A stretch of 64,000 bases of DNA from Moringa oleifera (lineage: Eukaryota > Streptophyta > Magnoliopsida > Brassicales > Moringaceae), in assembly GCA_021397835.1 (NCBI GenBank), contig JAJFZO010000229.1:558001-622000 (forward strand), given 5' to 3'. The notes beneath the pieces are model-generated. The model did not search any database, was not told the origin of the DNA, and saw only the letters and a list, made by a program, of their open reading frames with translations. Below, one piece after another: positions 25,600 to 39,329 of the stretch (positions are counted from its first letter, which is position 1; each line of letters begins with the position of its first letter). The translations under genes and the position numbers were made by a program.

Positions 25600-28500
25600 T
25601 ACAATTAATCATCAGATTTAATAACTATTATTATTGCATTATTAATTATTGTTATTATTTATATAATTTTTTACTTGTTTTTTAATAAATGATTCTGTGA
25701 ATAATACACATGATTAAAATAGAGTATGTTTTCCAGTTTTATCCATTTAAAAATAATATAATAATAATAATTTTCAAAACAAAACATCGACAGATAGATT
25801 AAATAGACATGTTAAGAATTATTTTAAAATTTTTAAAAATATATTTTAATGTTGTAAGTATATTTAGTTACCTTTTAAATATTTTTTTAATTTTAATTAA
25901 CTCAAAAATGACTTAAATTTTAAAAAATAAATAAAATAATTTAACCTAATTTCTAAACTTAAAACACTCTTTTTAATTTGGATCATGTAGGAAAAGATAA
26001 TGATCTTAATTTTTATATAGAAAAATAATTATTTCTATCAAATAAATTTCTATTTTATAAAAAATTTTAAATTAAAATTTATTTTAAAAATTAAAGTAAA
26101 TATTTTATAAAATTTTAATATTTATTTTATATTATCAACCAAATTTTTACGTTTAAAAAATAATAAATAAAACTTTAATATATCAGTTTAATTTACATTA
26201 AATTTTAATTTAAATAATTATAAAAAATTATAAATATTTTTATTATTAAAATAATTTTAAAATAATTTAAATATATTATCCATTTTATTTTATGATCATC
26301 TCTCAACTTTGAATAATTTTCAATACAAAATTTACTTTTTATAAATTTTTAAAATTTTTAATAATATAAACTTAAAAATATATATTTTTAATATTTAAAA
26401 AATTTAAAAAAAATTTTGTGACAATAACTCAAATATATTTTTACATTTATAAAAAATTTTAAGTTAAAATTTATTTTATAAGATTTTTAATTTAAATATC
26501 TCTAATTTTTTTAATTTTTTTAATTTAAATTAAATTGATAAATCAAAGTTCAATTGGTTATTTTTTAAACATAAAGATTGAATTAGTAATATAAAATAAA
26601 TATCATTGTATTATGAGATCTTTACTGAAAATTTTACTTTAGGTAAAATTTATATTTTGATATTTTTATGATAAAATATTTTTTTGAGTAAATATCATTT
26701 AAAATTTTGAATTTTCTTTTCTTTTCAATCAAATTCTAACTTTCAAAATATATTCAAATAAATCCTAATCTATTAATTTATTTAAATTAGATTTTAACTC
26801 AAAAATAATTATGAAAAATTAATGAGTTTTTTAAAATTAAAATGACTAAAAATTACTCAAATAGATTTTATATTTTATTTTATTTTTATTTTTAAAATTT
26901 AAAAAAATCAACTAATCAATTATTTTATGTAATTTTTCAAATTTTTGATAATATACTTTTGAAACAAAATAATTTCAATATTTAAAAATTTAAAAAATTA
27001 TAATAATATCTTGAATATTTTATATATATATAAATTAAAAATCAAAATTTAGTGTAAAATATATTTAATTTAAATATGTTTAATATTTAATTTTTTAATA
27101 AAATTTAGTTTGAATAAAATTAAAATGTTAAAACTTATTTGAATATATTTTAAAAATAAATGTTTGATTAATAACAAAGAATAAAACTTGAAGTTTAAAA
27201 TAATATTTATTTTATTTTTAAAAAATATTAATTTTAATATTAATTATTTTTAAAGCATAAAATAATAATTATATCTTAATGGTAATTAATAGTATTTTTA
27301 TTTATTATTTATTTTATAAAATATAGTGATTGAAAAGACATATAAAGAATACCTTAAATAAAATGAATGTTTTTTTAAGCATACATACGGGTTACAATGA
27401 TATAGTCATAATTTAACGCGTTAAAGTTAACCAAATCTCTTCGACAAAATTATAAAAAAATATCTAAATATAAGTTTTTAATTAGTTTAATTTATTTTTT
27501 AAATGTTTAAATTAAAATTTTATGTAAAATATTTTTTATGCAATTAATTTATTCATTTTTTTATTGATAAGTTTGTAAATTCACGTATTTATAAATGTGT
27601 TTTAAAATTATAAATAAAAGATCATTTGTTTGCAAAAATGTTTTAAAATCATAAATGTAAATATGAGGAACAAAATTGAGATGTTTTCTTTATATCCGTT
27701 CTTTATTTTAATTTCACTTTATTTATATATCAAAAGTCACGATAATTATGAAATCTCTATTCTCATTTAATCTACTTGAAACATTGCATTTATTTTTGAT
27801 ATTTTTAATTTTTTTTTTAGTTTTAAAGTTTATGTTCTTCTAAGTTTTTTCATCTTGTCTTGTTCAAATAAATTTATCTCGAATCAAATAAGGTTTAAAT
27901 ATATGCATTTGTTAAAAGAATAATATTATTTAATAAAATATAGTATTATTAAAGTTTAATTGTAAAAAATATTATTTTAATTTATAAAAGATGCTTTAAA
28001 TCATTAATTAATATTATTTTATATATATTCTATCAAGCACTAGGGGTTTTTGTCCATCTAAGAAGACTTTATAGTTTATACCCTCTCTTTTAAAGTTCTT
28101 TCCATTCACTTTTAGGGTTTATGAATATCCACTTTTAGCAATTAAGAGTTTCTTCTTTTGGGTTGTAAGACAATTGCATAAAGTCATATATACAATTCTC
28201 GATGTGAAAAGAACAAGATTGCTGATTAAGTAAGCCACAAATATTCTTAATATTCTTACTCGTACAATTAAAAATAAAATAAAATTAAAATCGAAAGATA
28301 GAATCAAATAACAATATGCTCAAATTCAAGTTTATTTTCTTAGCGAAAGTGGCGATACCCATTTTGGTGCCTTAACTATTCATGAGAGGAAAAGACCTAT
28401 TTTTTAGTGAACATTGACCATGTAAATCAATGGGTCATTAGGGTTCATGAGTTGCTCTTTATATGGGGTTTCGGAATCATAAAGGCATAACTAATAATTA

Positions 28501-29776
28501 TATAATAAAATAATATTAATTTTAAAAAAGATTTTTATTCAAATCACATAATGTATTATTTGTTTTAATAATTTTTTTTATGAATTATAATCAATATGAT
28601 TTGGTCCATCTTTTAAAATTTTAAAAACGACCGACTGTTTTATTATTTGATAGATGATACAATTGCATTAATATTATTTGATTTAATACACGTTGGTCCA
28701 AAAACTGTAAAATAAAAAATTAAAAACCCTAAAATCATTCTTTGATAATAAGTATGACTATTTTGTAATTAAATTCACTATAATCAAAGGAGAGCAATCC
28801 AAATACCAAATTATTACATATTATAAGTAATAATGGTATGTCGTGAAGAAAATCATTACCCAATTTGAAATATGATCTCGGCCTATTGATTTAACTTTGT
28901 AAAATAGAATAAATCGGGTTGCAATTAGTCTCTAAAGTATGATTTGGGCCCTAAGTTTCGGATCCAAGTTTTATAAATTGGGTTCAAATGGGTTGATAAA
29001 GTTTGATTTGGGCCCTAAGTCTCCGATCCAAAGTTTTTGTTTTATTTTCATATACAATGACAAAGCTAAATTAACTGCTAGAATGTTAAGAGATAGAAGA
29101 ATTTAAATTAAATATTTATTTAATACATCAAACATTGAAATTTATTGGGGTCCATCTTGTTTTGCTAAACCATGTCAATATCTTTTAATTACCCTACCAA
29201 GATTAAAATTCCAAGAGTCTAAGGGATCAATGTGTAAATTTAATTTATAAATAATTTTAAAATTTTTATTCAATAATCAATAAGATATTATGAATTTATT
29301 AAACAAATTGGATTTTCAAGGAATAAATCAATAAAATTATAAATCAAAATGAACTATATTGTAAATATAATAATAAGTGAACTACAAAAATTTATTTTTT
29401 AAAATAAAAAGTCTCGAGGAAGTGCCTATATTAATTAACACAAAAAAAGAGGATCATTTGGATCCTTCCTTAAACATGATCAATTACATCGATCAATAAC
29501 ATAATTCTCATGTTAACACATGAGAAAAAAAATCAAAAAAAATATACAAACAAAATTTGTACACTTTTTTTAATGGTTTGTACAGTTTCATCTAAGGCAA
29601 ATTAACTTGCCAAAACTATACATGCAAAGTCTCGCCGGACTCCGTCACGGAACCGATCCGATCGATCTAATTTCTTCATTATCGACCGGAAAAAACATGA
29701 AATTGCTGTAATCTCATCGATAAATTAACAGATTTCATTCTTGTCGGAAAGAAAGTGATTTTTGGGGTTTGTCGGT
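25600..29776. other. AT-rich intergenic region between MED14 and the first Aux/IAA gene
   Basis: About 4 kb of extremely AT-rich DNA with no supported gene and no recognisable transposon protein. Its 3' end (29550-29776) is the 3' UTR of the Aux/IAA gene on the minus strand. The only clear internal structure is the direct repeat at 28935-29034. Confidence 0.6.
28935..29034. repeat. Direct repeat containing TTTGGGCCCTAAG
   Basis: Two copies of about 36 bases (28935-28969 and 28998-29034) share GATTTGGGCCCTAAGT and GATCCAA, 63 bases apart. Each holds the palindrome GGGCCC. Function unknown. Confidence 0.6.
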
Positions 29777-30632
29777 TTACATGGCAATAGAACCCAACCC
29801 TTTAGCTTCTGATCCTTTCATGATCCTCAGTCTCTTGCAAGAATTGACGAACATACTGCATTGAGAAATAAATGTAATTAATTATCATTATTTTAATTAT
29901 TTAATTATTTCCAAAAATGAAAATTGAAATAGGGAACTTACTCCCACGGGACATCTCCGACGAGCATCCAATCACCGTCTTTGTCTTCATAAGTCGGTGC
30001 ATATTCCGATCCGTTGTAGCCTTCTCTTTCGGAATACTTGCCTGAAATTTTTAACAAATTAAATTAAAGATATTATTTAATATATAGTGGTGATCACTGT
30101 TATATTGTATGGTGGAGAATAAATTGGATGCTGACCAACTTTGAACTTGAACATTTCCTCCAAGGCTTTAAGTAGATCGGAGTAATTTTCGTAAACCTTC
30201 AAATCGATTTTCCGAAGATAAGGAGCACCATCCACGCTTACTTTCACGTAGATTCCGGTGGCAGCTTCCTCCGCTTTCTTCGCCTGAAAACAGTTTTTCC
30301 GGTAAGATCTCACCGGTGGCCACCCCACAACTTGTGCCCTAGACCCATTAAAACCCTAATGTTAGTCCAATAAATCAAAACACAATTCAATTCTCTTTGA
30401 AACCATCTTGGAGTTTCTCTTATATTGCTTACTTGGTGGGTGGAGGTGCTTCTTCATCGGATTTCTTGGCATCCGACACTTGAGATCCTCCATTGTTCAT
30501 CTCCGACGATGCCCTCTTGTTGCTCCTAACCCTAGGAGATCCCGTTTGCTTCTCCCACTCACTACTTGTCCCCGGTAACCCTAATCTCAACTCCGTGGCT
30601 TCAAAATTAAGAACATCTCCCTCGATCGCCAT
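29777..30632 (-). CDS. Short Aux/IAA repressor, IAA1-4 clade (193 aa)
   Basis: Four exons in transcript order: 30433-30632, 30136-30338, 29942-30041, 29777-29855 (582 bases with TAA 29779-29777). All introns are GT-AG and the frame closes exactly. Domain I is TELRLGLPG (about residues 13-21), the EAR motif that recruits TOPLESS. Domain II is [12 protein letters not shown] (about residues 70-81), the auxin degron recognised by SCF-TIR1/AFB. Domains III/IV form the PB1 fold, with the basic face around YVKVSMDG-like [18 protein letters not shown] and the acidic OPCA patch [18 protein letters not shown]. The protein ends [16 protein letters not shown]..., typical of IAA1-4. It should bind ARF activators in the nucleus and repress them until auxin triggers its destruction. 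It is transcribed away from the second Aux/IAA gene at 39330, a pairing also seen in Arabidopsis (IAA1/IAA14, IAA3/IAA17). Confidence 0.94.
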
Positions 30633-32454
30633 GGATACAAAACTCGAATTTTTTTGTCTAACGAATCAATGGATTCGATCGAATATTTCTCTTTTCGATC
30701 GTGAAAATTAAGTCGTAGATTTATAGAAAACAATGGTGATGAAGAAGATTTGTAAGGTGACCCTTTATAAGGTAAGGTAGAAGAAACTTGTGCTTGGCCA
30801 ATGCAAACCATAACTATTTTTATAGATGTAGAATTGAATAAGAATATTGTGTAGAATAATTAAATTAAATTGAGAGTCTGACCGTCCTATTTGGCGCGTG
30901 AGCTACACTTGTTATAATTTTATTATTATAAGGATACCAAAATTAAATTAAAATGTTGATGGGGGTGTAGGTTGGGTGTCCTTAAGGGAGAGTGGAAGAT
31001 TAGGTTAACGCATGAATTAGGACATGGGCAAGGTGAAGTGCTTGTGACATGAACAGCACAGATTAGGGCAGATGTCCTTGCAATGAGGGACAAGGTTGGG
31101 ACAAATGTGAGCCGTAGAGATCAAGACCGAGAGTTTGGATCGCACGGTCGGATTTGGCTGATCTTGGATCGGAAGATGATGAGGTGGGTGCAACCACATG
31201 TGGGTTGGGGGCCACATGGGTTGTCTTTGATTGGCAGAGCATGGTGTGTTTAATTTGCTGAACAGTTAGGGACAGTTCTACATGTGTCTTTGCTCCTAAC
31301 CCATGAGCCATTGCCCCTAGTTAAGCCTTTTTTTAAAATTATTTTTTTGATTTTTCATTAAATGCACTGATAAAAATAAAAAATAAAGAATTGATAATTT
31401 ATATTTATATTAATATTTATGTCTAATTTTTATCTCATGGATATAAGTATCTTGTTACTTTGATTGCATTATATTTATATTATTTGTGGAACAATTATAA
31501 TTTTTTTGAATTTTATCATTTGAGTTTGATTTTTACAACTTTAAAACATGTTTATCGAACCCTAAGAGTGTATTTCATTAGTAAAACTTGTAAATCAAGT
31601 TTAAAGTTTAAATTTTTTAAGGTCACTGAATTTATTGTTCATCGTCAAACTTAAAATATCGTGGATTAATTGTTAATTTCAAAATTTTTATTAATTTATC
31701 AAAATAAAATGATAAAAAATTACAATTATTAAGAATATACAAAAATAAAATTAAAAAATTTAAATGATTTTATATATTAATTAATAATATAATTTTAAAA
31801 TGATATAAAAATTAAAAATTAATTAACTTGTGTATCATCAACTAAATATAATAATAAAAATAAGTGCGAGTACAATACTTATTCAGTTATAAAAAAAAAA
31901 ACTCTTTGAAAGTGAGCTATATATTATCTTCTTTAATTAGAATTTGGATAATTTATTAATTGACAAGAAAACCAAAAAGATATCTAATTAATTACTATAA
32001 TATTGAAATATCTTTGAGAAATAAGGTGAACAAAATTTATTTTATTTTTTAAAATAAACATATTATTGTAGGATGATAATAATTAATAATAATTTGCTTT
32101 AAATGAAACCTAAGATATATTACAAAAAAAATTAAATTTGGAACCTAAAATATATTACAAAAAATAAATTAAATTTAAGGAAAGATAAGATTGATTAATT
32201 ATCTAATCTGATAGCCAAAAAATGGCAAATGAGGGCCGGAAAAGGGAGACAAGTTACTCAGTCATGCAAATTTAAATTAATTTTTTATCAAATAATCTTT
32301 AAAAACAGATCACTAAAAAACCAAAAATATTTTTTAATTTTAGAAAAAAAAAAGATGGAAAAATGAAGAACACCAAAATTTGATAAAGTGCAGAGGCACA
32401 AAGGGTCCACAACTGTTGAAGATATAAGACCCTGTCATGAGCTTTATTTGCTGT

Positions 32455-32560
32455 ATTGTCTGGGTGGGGTCCATCTCCAGCCAATCAGGGGTCCCATCCC
32501 AACACACACTGGGCCCTACTTTACTTTGGCCAAAGCCCACCTGGGTCCCATGAAAACCAA
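32455..32560. promoter_or_regulatory. GC-richer island with repeated GGGTCC/GGGCCC words
   Basis: Within about 100 bases there are GGTGGGGTCC, GGGGTCCC, TGGGCCC and TGGGTCCC, plus a CCAAT word (AGCCAATCAG). Such TCP/site II-like words are typical of plant regulatory DNA, but no expression evidence is available here. Confidence 0.3.
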
Positions 32561-35500
32561 CCCCTGGCCAGCTAATTAATCATCACCATCATTATCATTA
32601 GTTTGTAATTAAATTAATTAATATTAATAAATTTTGTCCTTTGAAACTTCATCTCCTTTTCTCATTTTCCATTTGCGCCCCAACCAGCTAACAATATCCA
32701 AGTTATTTATTCTTTTATTGATTAAAGCCCACTCCCCATAAACATAAATAAAGGTTTTACTCTTTAAATAATTTTGTATATTTATTTTTAAGATAAATAT
32801 TACAAAATAGTTTATACTACTTATATTTTAAAACTTCATTTTAATCTAAGTTTTAATTTAAACAAAATTTCAAGGTAATTATTAAAGCAATTCTGTCGAT
32901 TTTGAACTCTTAAGATTTTGTTCAATAAATTTTAGTAATTTTAATATTTATGATTTAGTATATACAAAATGATGATTGTAATTTTATAGTTTTATATAAA
33001 TATTTAAAAATAAAAAATAATTAAAATTTTTATTGTAAAAAAAATTGATAGATTTATGATGTTTTGATATGTCTAAAAAATAAAAAAATAATAGATTCAT
33101 ATTTAACAATTATAATGTATAATTATCATTTTATATTTCAAAATCACGGGCATTAAATTTGACAGAATTTATTACAATTGGACCGAAGCTTCACATCAAT
33201 TTTTTTTTAAATATATAACTTTAACAGGAACAATTTTTTTAAAATTTTATACAAAATGTAAGATTCTTTATTATATTAATAAAAAAACAAATGGACATAA
33301 ATAAAGAAGATAAATCAAATAAAGAAATGATTTTCATTTTTTGTAATTTTGAAATTTTTTAAAATTTTTATTATCTCTTCAAGAAAACTATGTTAAATTA
33401 CATAAAAAAAATCAATTTTTAAAAAATTAATCCAAATTTTATATTTAAACATAAAATTAAATCGATTGATATAACATAGTTTAAATTAAAAAATAGTTAA
33501 TATATTTTTATATATAATCTTATTTTTATTTTTTAAATTTGATAATTAACTAATCTATAACAAAATTTAATAAAAAACCAAAATTAACTATTTTTTGCAA
33601 CGAAACGAACCAATAATCGAGAAATAATTGACATAGAAGTTACCTTTAACTAAATGTTGACAAAGTTTTGATAAATTGATTCAAAACATGTCACGATGTC
33701 GCATTCACAATGTGTATAGTCAAAAGTGTATGTGTTAAGTCATAGCACGTCGGTTTTCTATCACTTTCCCATTAAAATCCTCTGAGAAAACATATCAAAC
33801 CAATCCGCTCGTGACCCCTAAGATTGACATATTTAGGTATCACTAATTGTCCGAGATGATGCATGGGGTGGGGTTCCACGGGAAAAACATCATTTTGTTA
33901 TGTTTGGGGGGAATCGGTTATGAAATAGTTTTAATTATGATGTTTGATCCTTTATATATATGGAAGGCCCCGCTAATCTAATTAGATTCATAATTATTGT
34001 CATTTTCTTGATTTAAATGAATAGCATTACATGTGTTAATAGTTATTTATTTTAATTTTAATTTTAATTTTTAATAAAAATTAATTAAATTCTTAAAAAT
34101 TGTTTTTAATAAAAACTTGATTCCTAAATTTTAACTTATTAGTTTTATTTAAATTAATTTTAATTCAAATTGATGGTAAAAAATTAATAATATTTTTATT
34201 GTTACTAAAAAAATTATTCAAATAGATTTTACACTTTATTTTTATTTTATTTTTTAAATTAAAATAATTTTTAATTAATGAGTTATTTTTATGAGTTTTT
34301 TTATTTTTATAATATAATACATGATAACTTAAATTTTTTTAAGTAAAAAATTTTAAGTTAAAATTTATTATAAAATTTTTAATTTTTAATTTTTTTAATA
34401 ATGTTTAATTTGATTTGAATTAAAAAATAATATTTATTTAAATACAATTGAAAATCCAAATTTAATGAAAGAAAAATAAACAAATTTAAATAATTATGCA
34501 ATCATCAACAATCATGATAATCAAATTGCAGTAATTTGAGGAGGTAACTTTTTGTCTATAACCTAACTAACGATTTCATAATTGTCTTTCTATGATTCAA
34601 GCCAATTGTAATTCTCGCACTAATCAAAATCAAAAGGCCGGTAGACCGCCGTAATTTTTGGTAACCTCCTTAATTAATAAATAAACATTGATTTGATTGA
34701 TCAATTATAAAATTTTTGTAAATTTAAGGAGGCAAATTTATAAAATTACTTTCGTATTTATTTTTATTTTTTATTTTTTTTATTTTTATAATAATACATG
34801 ATTCAAACTTTAATCTTATAAATGATCTTATCAATTAATATAAAAAATTATTAGGATTAATTGCACACACTTATATTTTTTTATTAAAGAATAAATCAAT
34901 TAAAGATTTGGTCAATTTGAATGCTCATGTTTTTTATAAATAAAATAATGATTATGTACTTATAACTTAATAATTATTATTTTTATTAAAAATAACAATT
35001 AAAAATATATATTAAAATAATACCATAGCATATACATGTATATATTATTTAACTAATAAGGAAAAAAAAGCTTATTCTATTCTTATTTCAAGAATTTAAC
35101 TTTATCAAAAATTTCAACAGTTGTATGTTTTTAAATTGAGATTCTATGCGAAAGATTTTAACTTAAAAATTTTTCAGGTTATAATCCTAAAAAAAATTAA
35201 AAATTTTTGAATGATAAAAATATATATTGTTAATTTAAAATTTTTGAAAAATAAATTTTAAATTAAAAGTTATTCAAATTAAAAAAAATAAATTTAATAT
35301 AAAATTGAAAAATTAATTAAATTATTTTTTAAACAATTAAAAACACATCATTTTTTAATAATTATTTAAATTAATATTTAAATAAATATAGCTTAAACAT
35401 TACAATTTTGTACAATTTTGATTAATATTTTAAATAAAAATATGGAAGGTGGCAAAGGATAAGATCGGGACACTCGTCCTTTGGAGGACAGATTTGTACG

Positions 35501-35639
35501 GAGGTGAATGGGTACAAACTACAAAGTCTTTACTACAAAAGGGCAAAAAGGTAAGCTCAGTAAAAAATTGATTTCAAGAGATAAAAAAGAAAGAGAGAGA
35601 AAAAGAGTGACCCTAAAGGAAAAGGACAAGTGCCCTAAT

Positions 35640-35865
35640 TAATGCCACACGTGTGGTGTCCCTAAGATGTTGACAGATATAGGTAGCTCCGGTTCTGGTA
35701 CCATCCTACATTAGGCTGTGCACACGTGTGGGGTCTCGTTAAAGGGATGGTGACTTTTGGGGCTCGTGTGGGTCCTAACCCCTCCACAGATGAGCGATCA
35801 TTGGTTGGCAGTGGGTCCTACCGCTTTTCTCAAAGGGCCCCCCCACCCACTCTAGTGGGTCCCTG
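35640..35865. promoter_or_regulatory. Candidate regulatory island: two G-boxes and three class I TCP sites
   Basis: Two near-identical palindromic G-boxes (CACACGTGTGG) lie at about 35647 and 35722. Three copies of GTGGGTCC, matching the class I TCP consensus GTGGGNCC, lie at 35768-35775, 35811-35818 and 35855-35862. A fourth GTGGGTCC is at 37482-37489. The surrounding 500 bases are much less AT-rich than their flanks. The position between two auxin-response repressors suggests an enhancer; this is inference from motifs. Confidence 0.4.
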
Positions 35866-37276
35866 ATCTCTGCTTTCCTTGGTTTTGTCAGCTTTCGGGG
35901 GAAATTAACTCGTGATATTTCTTGTTGTTGGCCATGCCCATCATCCATCATCATACATAGCATCGTATCATCATCAACATCTCACTTGCCTACCCAATTC
36001 CCCTTTTGAAATTTTTTTCTCCTTTTTTCCCCCCTTAAATCTTGATTTAAATATTCCAAATTTATTTCATAGTAAAGCTATCCTTCATACCTATTTTCAA
36101 AATATTTTAAAAACATTTAAATAAAATAAATTTTATAATTACAAAAATAAATTATTTAATTAAACAATTTTTAATAGATAACAATAAAAATATTTTAATT
36201 CACGTATACTTTTAGAATCACTTTGGAACCCATAATATATTCAAAGAAATTTGATTCAATTTTTAATGTTAAATACCTTTTATGTACTTTTTAGGTTAGA
36301 TTGAACCACTAAGTTTCAAAAAAAAAAAAAAGAAACATTAGAGATAAATGTCATTTAAATAATATTGTAAATTCAATTTAATTAGTTAAAAAATGGATTG
36401 TTGGGTAGATATAAATTTTATTTATTTTTATTTTTGATTAGATTAATTAAATATATAATATTTTAATTTGATTTAATTTTTAATTTAAATAAAAATTTAA
36501 ATTAAAGATCTTATATAATAAATTTTGATTTAAATATTTAAATACATAAAAAATAATCAAATCATCATTAAAATTTAATTTTTTTCAAATATTTAAAAAA
36601 TATATTTTAATTTTATATACCATCAAAATAATTATTTTATGAATGCTATAATTCCTCATGGTTAGTAGTATAGTTCTTCCATGTTTGACAAAAGTTTCAA
36701 AGCAATAAACTTTATGGAAGATTTTTATCAACTTAAGTTTACATCCACAAAACAATCATCCTTATCCATTGCCTTTTGTCCAATCTCAAATTCATTGTCA
36801 ATCAAAAACTAATCTCCTGCCTTTTCAAATCAAGTAGTGAATTCACATTTTTTTAATTTTTGAATCATTAATTAAATCAATTATATATCTAATACCTAAT
36901 TTTAATAAATTTAAATATTACAAATAAATTTAAAAATTAACGACATTCAAATTAAAAATATTATGTGATGGCTTTTGATTTAAAAATTTGTAAGATGTAG
37001 ACAACTACCAAAACTATAATCACACAAATTATAATTTTTTTAAGAGTTAAAAAAATATTTTATGAAAAAATGAATAAATTTATAAAAATAAATTATAAAT
37101 TGAAAATTATTAAATTTAAAAAAATGAACTTAAAATCAAACAGAGAAGTTATTGAAGTCATTTTTAAAAATATTTTAATAATAAAAATATTTTTAATTTT
37201 TTATATCTACTTTAATAAAAGTTAATTTAGATCGATAAAATTTTAAATTTAAATTAAATATAAATTAAATTTTTTA

Positions 37277-37299
37277 ATATATATATATATATATATATA
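37277..37299. repeat. (AT)n microsatellite
   Basis: About 11-12 AT units in the Aux/IAA intergenic region. Confidence 0.9.
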
Positions 37300-39329
37300 C
37301 AAACATAAAGATAGAATCTACCAATTTATAATGCTTGGCACATGTATAACCTTATGCATACAAGTAACAATGGGTTTTATGTTGTCATAGGCATCTGAAG
37401 CAGCCAAACAGGGCACATGGGGAGGAGCTAATGTGACAACCAATAGAATGTCTAAGGCAGAAATCCTAGTGGTATTATGCGGTGGGTCCTATAGAATACC
37501 ATCTACACCAACGAATCACATCACATGGTTCTGCTGACTTCCCGCCACTCATTTCGCTTTGTGGGCTCCATACAGCTGACCTGTCCTCCGCTGATTCCTC
37601 CAACGTTCCCCGTCAAACAAACACGGTCGTTGGATGCCGTGTACGTGCAGGTATACGTGGCAGCATACCCATCGATCATTTTTTATTTTTAATTTTGTCG
37701 GATTTTCGGAATAAAAATATATAATTTAGTGCATGTGAAGGGAATATTTATAATAACATCAAATTCATTCAGTGGATACTTTTATTATTCATGTTTTCTA
37801 CAAAATCCATTATTTAAAAAATATTTTAAAAACTATTTCATAATTTTAAATACAAATAAAAAAAGAGAATGTGCCAGTGTATTATGTCTCATGCAGGACA
37901 AATCACAGCATGCCACCTAAGAGAGAGACTGTCTGTCTCTCACTATTCGATATTTCTAAGAGAATCTCTTGCACCCGAAGAAAATTATCATATAATTTTT
38001 TTAATATTTTGCAATAATTATTTTTTATAAATTAATATAAAATATTGACAAAATAAATATGAATAAAAATAATTTAATATTTTTACTATGACAAAATAAT
38101 ATAATATAATATTGAAATAATACAAATAATAATATGATATAAATTTGAGTAAATATAAAAAAGATTTTGAACTGTACTAATTTTTATTTTACATCTAGAA
38201 GTATTTATTGGATTAATTTTATATTTGATATCTTAATTTGATTTAATCTTAATTTTATAAAAATTTTAAAATTTAGGGATATTCAAAATAAAAATTTTGT
38301 AAACTAAATTTTATTTAATTTTTTTTTCAAATGTAGATAAATATTCAAGCTAATGATACAAAAAAATTTATAAATTCATTTTAATATTAAAATTTATCTT
38401 ATTAAAAATTTAAACAATTATAAAAAATAATTTATGATTCAAAAATTATTCAAATTTAAAAATTAAACTCAAAATAAAATGTAAAATTTATTTAAGTTAT
38501 AAGTATTTTAATAATGAAATTAAAATTAAAATAAATAAAAAAATTAGATGTACAATTGATTTAGTCAATACATCAAAACTTAAATTAAAATGCGGGTTTA
38601 CTTTAAAGTTTATTTTATTTACCTTATAAAATTTAATAAGATAATTATATAAATAACTCATATTTATATTTATAATATTTTATCAAAAAATCAATTAATG
38701 GATTCTTTTGGAATATTATTATTATAAAAAAATTAAATATTAAATTAAATATATTTATTATATAAAAGCTAAATAATGAATTCTCCCTATGCTCTATGCA
38801 TTAAACCCTAGATTGATTTGGGTGTATTATTTTATTTATTTACTTAATATTTATTTATTATTGTGTCAAGATGAGCAGAGAGAGTATATGTACATAATGG
38901 TGGAGCATAGGGAACACAGAAAAGGCAAACATTGCCAACTTGGTCTGTCCACTCACCTCGCCGCAATCATTCTAAAAACGACGTCATTCATGAACTCACT
39001 CTTCCGACAATTCTCCACCGTCCAACTACCCTGGATTCATCTTAGCCGTTCAAAATCCCCGACCCGACATTACTCCATTACCATATAATATCATTCTCAT
39101 CGGCTAATTTCAACCTCTTCCAAACATTTCACTTTCTTTTTCTCACTCTTTCATGTGCTCTTCCCTCTAGAAACCCTAGCAAGTAAGCATCGGAAAAGCG
39201 AGAAGAAGCGAATTAAGCCGGAGAAAGGGGAGAAGAGAGGTTTTAAAAAGGAAATCGGAGGTTTAAACGTGGATTGGTGTCGAAAAGCCGACGTGAAATT
39301 TCGTTGGGTGAGAAAAAACGAGTAGCATT

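Larger units (their letters stand above)
30633..39329. other. 8.7-kb intergenic region between divergent Aux/IAA genes
   Basis: Mostly very AT-rich, with no supported gene. The two ends are the promoters/leaders of the flanking genes (to about 31300 and from about 38870). Less AT-rich islands stand out at about 30990-31320, 32455-32560, 35440-35960 and 37380-37670. The island at 35440-35960 is listed separately. An AT run occupies 37277-37299. Confidence 0.6.
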
